Of a stretch of DNA of 21,452 nucleotides, positions 18,101 through 21,452 are shown piece by piece (positions within the stretch are counted from its first letter, which is position 1; each line of letters starts with the position of its first letter). The stretch lies in IMG/VR virus record IMGVR_UViG_3300021477_000113, positions 1-21,452 of that record. The stretch is one strand, 5' to 3'. Source of the DNA: a virus. The position numbers were made by a program, and so were the translations under genes. The notes under the pieces are model-generated. The model saw nothing but the letters and a program-made list of their open reading frames with translations, did not search any database and was not told the DNA's origin.

Positions 18101-18774
18101 CGGCCATCGGCGATGTTTATGTTAACGCTCCATTCGTTTCATATCCGTACTGCTACAATCCTAATCCAAATGATCCAGCATCCCAGACAGACGACACCAA
18201 TATGATCTGCGTAGGAGACATTGGCGCATACACCCAGAACATTACCCAACAGGGAGTAAGTACAAATGATGTGACGGGAGCCACGGGCAGGGCACTGGGG
18301 AGCGCCCATAATATATATAATCAGGAGTCAACTTTTTGGACTTCCGGTAACGTTCCGAGTGGCTTGTTCTCTACCAACTGGGTGAGATGGGGAGATCAGT
18401 TAGCTTCAGCACTCACCACTAATTTCCTCCCACCGTTCCCGCTGCCGGATTCCGTCAATCGGGCTACCTTCGTTCCCGTAAGTATAACCATGAACCCGCC
18501 GGCAGGAATAACAGGGGAAACTGTGCAGTTCTGGTATCCGGAGCTCGGTGGTTGCACGTCGCGGCAGGAAAACTGCGTGGCCAGCAGCGCGACAATCAAC
18601 CAAACAACGCCATTCCAGTGGGCTTCGGAGACTATTACGCCGCTGTCCTGCACTGGTAACTGCACCATTCAAGTCCCCGGGATCAGCGGGCACGTTGTTT
18701 GGGTACAGCCTCAGTATTGGGCCAGCGGCGTTAAGGTTTCTACGGGAGCGGTTCAGCAGGTGGTGGTGCCGTAG
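15115..18774 (+). CDS. Giant cysteine-rich exported protein, possible adhesin or receptor-binding protein
   Basis: 1219 aa, starting at GTG in a GTGA overlap with the previous stop. No earlier start is possible in this frame without entering the upstream gene, and no in-frame ATG lies near it downstream. Residues 1-15 (MKILYFLIFPGIVFG) are a signal peptide with a VFG/Q site. The rest is beta-rich, Thr/Ser/Gly-rich, and has about 31 cysteines, many in close pairs (for example ITCITVNGVNC and CIANAVNEC), as expected for disulfide-bonded secreted proteins. A segment near residues 470-510 (VIWDTSGGLGPANQDC to TYQWDPSITGAMYC) hints at repeated blades, but I cannot assign a fold. Last of three coupled fibre-region genes. 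Confidence 0.6.
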   Translation: MKILYFLIFPGIVFGQYTLNGVTTTPTQAIIIYNPGTSSVCSIAVTNVATGATAADVNASLGGDFTGANLDSRSAGTSSLGNNRTFVVGQPLVRGFDSSGIGHVRALQALTQYQGQLTCGSTVEPAFTFTTQNVPVGNTHNNGLAVDRNHPGQYALDTINWTNQNQVIIDPVTGISAQRATVLADTASSSQSFVSAFAGSGWATPSPTGTNTLTGAGSVSNALFLRADGFLITGGPTYTRSTGNSFDWIKISYTGVSSSSSGQSLITCITVNGVNCATSAQNTQAITTSSSSYAVGTGALMDCLQNSGPCPVSSVDVSTVTGTASYVSGTGVLTSATGFPFILKWVAGSLITVNSVVCTIGSVQSELQITLSSCPAVTSGTYPFTANNFGILAWCTGSCVIGPTTYTYGTAPMVQMNPQGAPTYTTSPVVTVGGVKGYYSFVESDLYFYPLSGGKPTPKGQVIWDTSGGLGPANQDCGSEKTYQWDPSITGAMYCGFVYFGGGVYIVRAQLTNDTGLTGTAGTPIPTCPQSGLCMAFTQMSSTDVYSDMVAFNSALSAISFTPGNGPAGPTGIGGIYIGVYFSTQQNYYGGVGAYTLGTDIPRTPAGTDSGSFKIIAAMPSYTQPLCTWCNIHTPFAASSGAPGWITWLADGDGPTTQQYTATLTSTTQLGTSLITCPSNPFSTSSATNPFPANGTNCSSITITSDPVNSVPSTLQHIQVGDVMFIDHNGPTQEMLRVVAMTSTTAMTVQRGYLTTSGGVFNHTGTSLQMVCGSTVQAALFNGDPAGQPMWNFLADPKGTNAGYTTIFPAIYSFGSHGNDYLSYQSYTIQAAGGNLPTAKLCPTGYGYCYAVFPGEYGSAFLANTSAPNAISISPTFAGVLPAISQPNQVDSHAGPAPIGATWVMDARPMQGEATGQNPNACSSTNPFTSVTGFLWKCAATNVSPAMNRKIISTLAYVGRAALVDVSGPSSVIGGTSGDNYKYCIANAVNECVAGSAIGDVYVNAPFVSYPYCYNPNPNDPASQTDDTNMICVGDIGAYTQNITQQGVSTNDVTGATGRALGSAHNIYNQESTFWTSGNVPSGLFSTNWVRWGDQLASALTTNFLPPFPLPDSVNRATFVPVSITMNPPAGITGETVQFWYPELGGCTSRQENCVASSATINQTTPFQWASETITPLSCTGNCTIQVPGISGHVVWVQPQYWASGVKVSTGAVQQVVVP

Positions 18775-18962
18775 CGCTTTGGAGGGCTTTGGATGCTGGA
18801 ATATCTTGACCCTCGATAGCGAACAATGGCAGTAGCCTGCTGCGCCGCATTGTAGCCGCCATTGTGTAGAGAATGGCCAAGCGATACGGAGGCCCAATTT
18901 TCTGCTCCTCTCGCAGACTGTGTGTTTGCAATGTTGTATAAACCCGATAGGCCAGTATTCAT
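18753..18962 (-). CDS. Possible small ORF coupled to the PEP-CTERM gene
   Basis: 69 aa, starting within the stop of the PEP-CTERM gene (ATGA overlap, 18959-18962) and ending 22 bases inside the 3' end of the converging 1219-aa gene. Composition is Ser/Gly/Asn/Ala/Tyr-rich with no membrane helix. A second minus-strand frame is also open here (18740-18931), so coding cannot be decided by eye. Otherwise the 184 bases between the two converging genes would be empty. Confidence 0.3.
   Translation of the reverse strand: MNTGLSGLYNIANTQSARGAENWASVSLGHSLHNGGYNAAQQATAIVRYRGSRYSSIQSPPKRYGTTTC
18823..18865. repeat. Inverted repeat between converging genes
   Basis: ACAATGGC (18823-18830) and GCCATTGT (18858-18865) can pair over a 27-base loop, which itself can form a short stem (CAGTA with TGCTG). 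No T-run follows, so a terminator role is uncertain. Confidence 0.35.
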
Positions 18963-19573
18963 CCCCGTTTCCTCCGCACCACTCCCAGCCCCACCAGCGC
19001 CGCGCCGATCATAACTCCAGCCGCTGGCTCGGGCGTGCTCGCCGGCGCCGGAAAACCCGTCTGTGCGATGTATGACGGCGACACGCCGTTATTCACTAGC
19101 GGACTGAATACGCTGAAGTCGGCCGCATCAAGCTGGCCGGAATTAACCACGGCTTCGGCGCCAAGAATGTCCTGATAGGCTCCGCCGGTCAGTGGGATGC
19201 CGCTCTGTGGGTTCATCACGTCCCAGATGGCTATCTGAACGTTCTGGGAAGGCGCTTCTTCAGTAAGCGCTGCGGCCACCTCGAAGTCATACAAAGAGTT
19301 GGGCTCGCAGCAGTCCACGGCATACTGCGCCGCTTCAGTCAAGCTGAGATCGACCATCGGCCAGTTCCAGGGCAGCGGCAGCACCGCTCCGAGGGAATAC
19401 TCGTACCCCTCGACCGTCTGGTAATTTCCCGTACCGTACTGAATAGTAAGCGATTCTGGACCCACAGGGAAAATACCGATCTGTCCAGAGTCGCTGTTCA
19501 CTGTCACGCCTACTATTTGGCTCGCGCTGCACGTGATCGCGAACAGAAATTCCGCTAACGTTAGTTTTTTCAT
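18959..19573 (-). CDS. PEP-CTERM sorting-signal surface protein
   Basis: 204 aa with a signal peptide (MKKLTLAEFLFAITCSAS) and a C-terminal PEP-CTERM tag at residues 179-204: Pro-Glu-Pro at 181-183, a hydrophobic helix (AAGVMIGAALVGLGVV) and a basic end (RRKRG). In known systems an exosortase cuts at this tag after export and the protein goes to the surface or exopolysaccharide. The body is acidic, with NVQIAIWDVMN near residues 111-121, a motif I recall from other PEP-CTERM proteins. No exosortase gene is in the window, so the host must supply it. GAGG and GGAGGG lie just upstream of the ATG. The gene is opposite to the structural genes, as expected of a moron (an independently expressed cargo gene). 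Confidence 0.85.
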   Translation of the reverse strand: MKKLTLAEFLFAITCSASQIVGVTVNSDSGQIGIFPVGPESLTIQYGTGNYQTVEGYEYSLGAVLPLPWNWPMVDLSLTEAAQYAVDCCEPNSLYDFEVAAALTEEAPSQNVQIAIWDVMNPQSGIPLTGGAYQDILGAEAVVNSGQLDAADFSVFSPLVNNGVSPSYIAQTGFPAPASTPEPAAGVMIGAALVGLGVVRRKRG

Positions 19574-19597
19574 TTTTCCTCATTCCCTCCTCGAAAG

Positions 19598-19649
19598 GGT
19601 TGCGGCGGTTGGCGCGGGTTCGAGGCCCGCGCCGTGGGGACCGCCAACC
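19598..19649 (-). promoter_or_regulatory. Long hairpin in the leader of the PEP-CTERM gene
   Basis: Three stacked helices: 19598-19602 with 19645-19649 (5 bp), 19605-19609 with 19640-19644 (5 bp), and GGCGCGGG (19611-19618) with CCCGCGCC (19626-19633) around the 7-base loop TTCGAGG. It lies 25-76 bases upstream of the ATG at 19573. A smaller hairpin (GAGC 19651-19654 with GCTC 19664-19667) is adjacent. It may be a cis-regulatory leader. I recognise no riboswitch class. Confidence 0.55.
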
Positions 19650-19674
19650 TGAGCCGTTATTGCGCTCAAGGGAC

Positions 19675-19703
19675 AGTATGCGCTCCTCCGCGCGGCGCGT
19701 CAA
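19675..19703 (-). promoter_or_regulatory. Candidate promoter of the PEP-CTERM gene
   Basis: On the minus strand, TTGACG (19698-19703) and CATACT (19675-19680) are 17 bases apart, a fair sigma-70-type match, and would start a leader of about 95 bases containing the hairpin. A second possible -10, TATAAT (19728-19733), lies upstream but lacks a good -35. Confidence 0.4.
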
Positions 19704-19750
19704 GCCCAATCGGTACCATTTAAAATGATTATAGTTTCATCGCTAATTTT

Positions 19751-19756
19751 TATACT
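19751..19756 (+). promoter_or_regulatory. Possible -10 element for the downstream small-gene operon
   Basis: TATACT on the + strand, in an AT-rich island (about 19718-19757) between the divergent genes, 38 bases before the ATG at 19794. There is no convincing -35. The rest of 19574-19793 holds only the hairpin and the minus-strand promoter candidates. Confidence 0.25.
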
Positions 19757-19793
19757 TGCGCGCTGCCGCTAAACGGTTGTACACTCACGGCAT

Positions 19794-20060
19794 ATGCAAT
19801 CTGCTCTCGATCAAGCGATTACGGCGGCTAGCACCGCAGAAGCCACCTACACGGCCGACGTTAACAACGTGGCCAGCATTCAATCTTCCATCGCAACGGC
19901 AACTGCTCCGCTTGCGCCGGCCCAAACGCAACTCACTACGGACACTGAGGCTTACGTGACCGCTCTGAATGCATTGTCTGCGGCTGCGCTAGCGCAAGTC
20001 ACTTCACTTTCCGCACCGGCTACCACGCAAAACCCTACTGCGCCGACGACCGGGAGCTAA
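19794..20060 (+). CDS. Small Ala/Thr-rich helical protein
   Basis: 88 aa, first gene of the small-gene operon. Composed largely of Ala, Thr, Ser and Gln with helical heptads (AITAASTAEATYTADVNNVA), no cysteine and no membrane helix; the C-terminus is Pro/Thr-rich. No clear ribosome binding site precedes the ATG. A short coiled-coil virion or assembly protein would fit. Not recognised. Confidence 0.5.
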   Translation: MQSALDQAITAASTAEATYTADVNNVASIQSSIATATAPLAPAQTQLTTDTEAYVTALNALSAAALAQVTSLSAPATTQNPTAPTTGS

Positions 20061-20061
20061 C

Positions 20062-20550
20062 ATGCCGCAGCACATACGCACCAATTCCGCCGGAGGCGCA
20101 GCCGGGACGCTACAGGGAATATTCCCGGTTACACCGACGCCTCCCGCTGCTCCGGTTACCCCCGCGCCCCTGAAGTTTACGGTTAACCCGATGGTGGACT
20201 TGGCGGTGGTGATGATGCCCGGTTTCTTCGGGGAGGCCGGGTATCAGGAATATATTTGGAACTGTGCCACGGTGGCGGCTGCCGAGCGGCTGCAAGCCTA
20301 CCTCGCTGCTAAGCTTGGGCTCAGTTGCACTATTGGCTTCGCCTATCCCGACGGGCCGCCCGTCGTCGTGCAAGCTACGCAGTCCGCGTACACCGTCCCC
20401 TATTTTACGTTTGCGCTTAACGCCGACGGGTCTATTCCTGGCCCCCCGGGCAACTCCAACATCGCCATCGTCGGCGGATTGCTGCTGGAATACTATCAGT
20501 TCCCGACGAGCGCGGACGCCAACACCCTGTCGTTTTATAAGGCAACCTAA
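20062..20550 (+). CDS. Hypothetical protein
   Basis: 162 aa, one base after the previous stop with GGGAG five bases upstream of the ATG. The first 45 residues are Gly/Pro/Ala-rich and probably disordered; the remainder is a mixed alpha/beta domain (AERLQAYLAAKLGLSCTIGF, then NIAIVGGLLLEYYQFP). No signal peptide. I do not recognise the family. Confidence 0.55.
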   Translation: MPQHIRTNSAGGAAGTLQGIFPVTPTPPAAPVTPAPLKFTVNPMVDLAVVMMPGFFGEAGYQEYIWNCATVAAAERLQAYLAAKLGLSCTIGFAYPDGPPVVVQATQSAYTVPYFTFALNADGSIPGPPGNSNIAIVGGLLLEYYQFPTSADANTLSFYKAT

Positions 20551-20551
20551 A

Positions 20552-20767
20552 ATGGGAAAAGTTATTTTTCGCATGCTCGTAGCGCTACTTATTATCAGCG
20601 CGATGTATCTCTCTGCGCAGTATTCTTCCGAGCCTCGGCCGACGGTTATAAAGGTCGGCGAAGGGCTTGTCATGTCGGTAACGGACAAGGGCGTATACAC
20701 GATTAGCATTGACCGAGAATACATTCAAGCGCTTTCGAGAGGAGCGCTGCAAGGTACGGTAAAGTGA
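20552..20767 (+). CDS. Small exported or membrane-anchored protein
   Basis: 71 aa from the ATG at 20552. A longer frame (from 20264) is only an extension over the preceding gene. Residues 1-22 (MGKVIFRMLVALLIISAMYL) are a signal peptide or anchor with a possible LSA/Q site at residues 21-24. The mature part is short and beta-rich (VIKVGEGLVMSVTDKGVYTI). Its stop overlaps the next start (GTGA). Confidence 0.55.
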   Translation: MGKVIFRMLVALLIISAMYLSAQYSSEPRPTVIKVGEGLVMSVTDKGVYTISIDREYIQALSRGALQGTVK

Positions 20768-21045
20768 CTCCTGCTCCCGTGATCGCTCCAAAGTTGCCAT
20801 GGTGGGAGCGGCTACTCGTGTCGATAGAGAAAATCGCTTCCGCTGCGGAGACGGTGGCGCAAACTGTGGGACCGATCGCTATCAAGGTGCTGCCGCTGAT
20901 AGATGTGGCTGCGAATGCGTTTATCAAGGACCCTGCCAGCAAAGCCGCGGCGGCGACGGTCGAGGGAGACATTAACTCTGCCCTAGCGACCGCCACGGTA
21001 ACTACGACAACCACGACGATAAAACCCACTACGGAGGCTAAATGA
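20764..21045 (+). CDS. Small helical protein
   Basis: 93 aa from a GTG start in a GTGA overlap. It has an amphipathic helix start (WWERLLVSIEKIASAAETVA), an Ala/Val-rich middle (IKVLPLIDVAANAF) and a Thr-run at the end (VTTTTTTIK). The middle is not hydrophobic enough for a sure membrane helix. Coupled to both neighbours. Not recognised. Confidence 0.5.
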   Translation: MTPAPVIAPKLPWWERLLVSIEKIASAAETVAQTVGPIAIKVLPLIDVAANAFIKDPASKAAAATVEGDINSALATATVTTTTTTIKPTTEAK

Positions 21046-21329
21046 GCCTAGCCCTTGGAGACATCAGCGCGGAGTCGATGAAGGCGCTCGCCGCGCAAGG
21101 AGGATCAGAACTGGGCGAGGTGGTCGACCGCATCAAGGCGATGGCTCTTGCTGCTGAGGATCACGGCGAAGAGGTTATTGATTCCGTTGAGACAAAGACG
21201 CAGGGAGATATCGCGGAAGACCTCAACACGTTGCTGTCCGGCATCAAGGACATAGTAACGCCGATTCTGGCGCTGCTTAACGAGATCAAAGACCGCGGCA
21301 TCTTGATCTCTCTTCCCCCGACAAAATGA
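21042..21329 (+). CDS. Small acidic helical protein
   Basis: 95 aa, ATGA-coupled to the previous gene, with GGAGG (21033-21037) upstream. Acidic and almost fully helical (ELGEVVDRIKAMALAAEDHG, then IVTPILALLNEIKDRGI). No cysteine or signal peptide. A chaperone-like or structural role cannot be decided. Not recognised. Confidence 0.55.
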   Translation: MSLALGDISAESMKALAAQGGSELGEVVDRIKAMALAAEDHGEEVIDSVETKTQGDIAEDLNTLLSGIKDIVTPILALLNEIKDRGILISLPPTK

Positions 21330-21442
21330 CGCCGGACCCGCCTGACCTGGAATGGTGGCAGGTCGTTATGATCGTCGTGCTGCTCGTGGTTCTGTTTATT
21401 CTGAGCATGCCGCGACCACCGGGACCAACTGACATTGGATGA
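21326..21442 (+). CDS. Tiny one-helix membrane protein
   Basis: 38 aa, ATGA-coupled to the previous gene. An acidic start (MTPDPPDLEWW) precedes one hydrophobic helix (about residues 13-27, VVMIVVLLVVLFILS) and a Pro-rich tail. A lysis accessory, envelope or superinfection protein is possible. An ATG at 21444 just after it may open another gene cut by the window edge; only three codons are visible. Confidence 0.5.
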   Translation: MTPDPPDLEWWQVVMIVVLLVVLFILSMPRPPGPTDIG

Positions 21443-21452
21443 AATGAGCTTA

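Noticed and set aside
19614-19630. GCGGG-TTCGAGG-CCCGC looks like a tRNA T-arm, hinting at a tRNA or att site remnant.
   Set aside because: No matching acceptor, D or anticodon arm is found upstream, no CCA follows at the right distance, and the stem is part of a longer hairpin.
20264-20551. Upstream extension of the 71-aa gene.
   Set aside because: It lies wholly inside the 162-aa gene in another frame, with Arg/Ser/Pro-rich shadow composition; the signal peptide starts at 20552.
1-21452. CRISPR array, insertion sequence, integrase, reverse transcriptase or diversity-generating repeat.
   Set aside because: I saw no regularly spaced repeats, no transposase, integrase or reverse transcriptase frame, and no template/variable repeat pair.

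Overview
The window is the structural half of a tailed-phage genome or prophage. On the + strand it carries a portal-like gene, a scaffold-like gene, a major-capsid-like gene, a run of small virion or unknown genes, a probable neck/adaptor gene, and three very long tail-fibre or surface genes. No tape-measure, tail-tube or baseplate gene lies between capsid and fibres, which points to a short-tailed (podovirus-like) particle; this is inference. The large terminase and replication genes would lie outside the window. The host cannot be named from the sequence. A PEP-CTERM sorting signal and several Sec signal peptides whose predicted mature form starts with Gln fit a Gram-negative soil or freshwater lineage that uses exosortase, such as Acidobacteriota; this is a guess.

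Layout. 3-3424: a 5'-truncated coiled-coil gene, the portal with a zinc-ribbon insertion, and two small genes. 3425-4033: a minus-strand pair, a SleB-type cell-wall hydrolase followed by a two-helix membrane protein, which looks like a lysis cassette set backwards inside the head operon. 4093-6889: scaffold-like and capsid genes. 6900-10894: seven tightly packed genes, mostly unrecognised, two of them with four-Cys zinc ribbons, ending in a probable adaptor gene. 10870-18774: three coupled giant genes (864, 550 and 1219 aa), each starting with an apparent export signal and unusually rich in cysteine; the first has collagen-like repeats and a probable beta-helix. 18753-19573: a minus-strand PEP-CTERM gene with a structured leader and a possible coupled small ORF. 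19794-21442: six small unrecognised + strand genes, several coupled by GTGA/ATGA overlaps, one with a signal peptide and the last a tiny membrane protein.

How it fits together. The portal, scaffold and capsid genes would build the head, the mid-size genes the neck, and the minus-strand pair would lyse the cell. The puzzling part is that the fibre-region proteins look built for export and disulfide bonding, and sit beside a protein carrying a surface-sorting tag. This suggests a phage-encoded module acting in the host envelope or on its surface, or fibres that mature outside the cytoplasm. That is the main candidate for something undescribed here.
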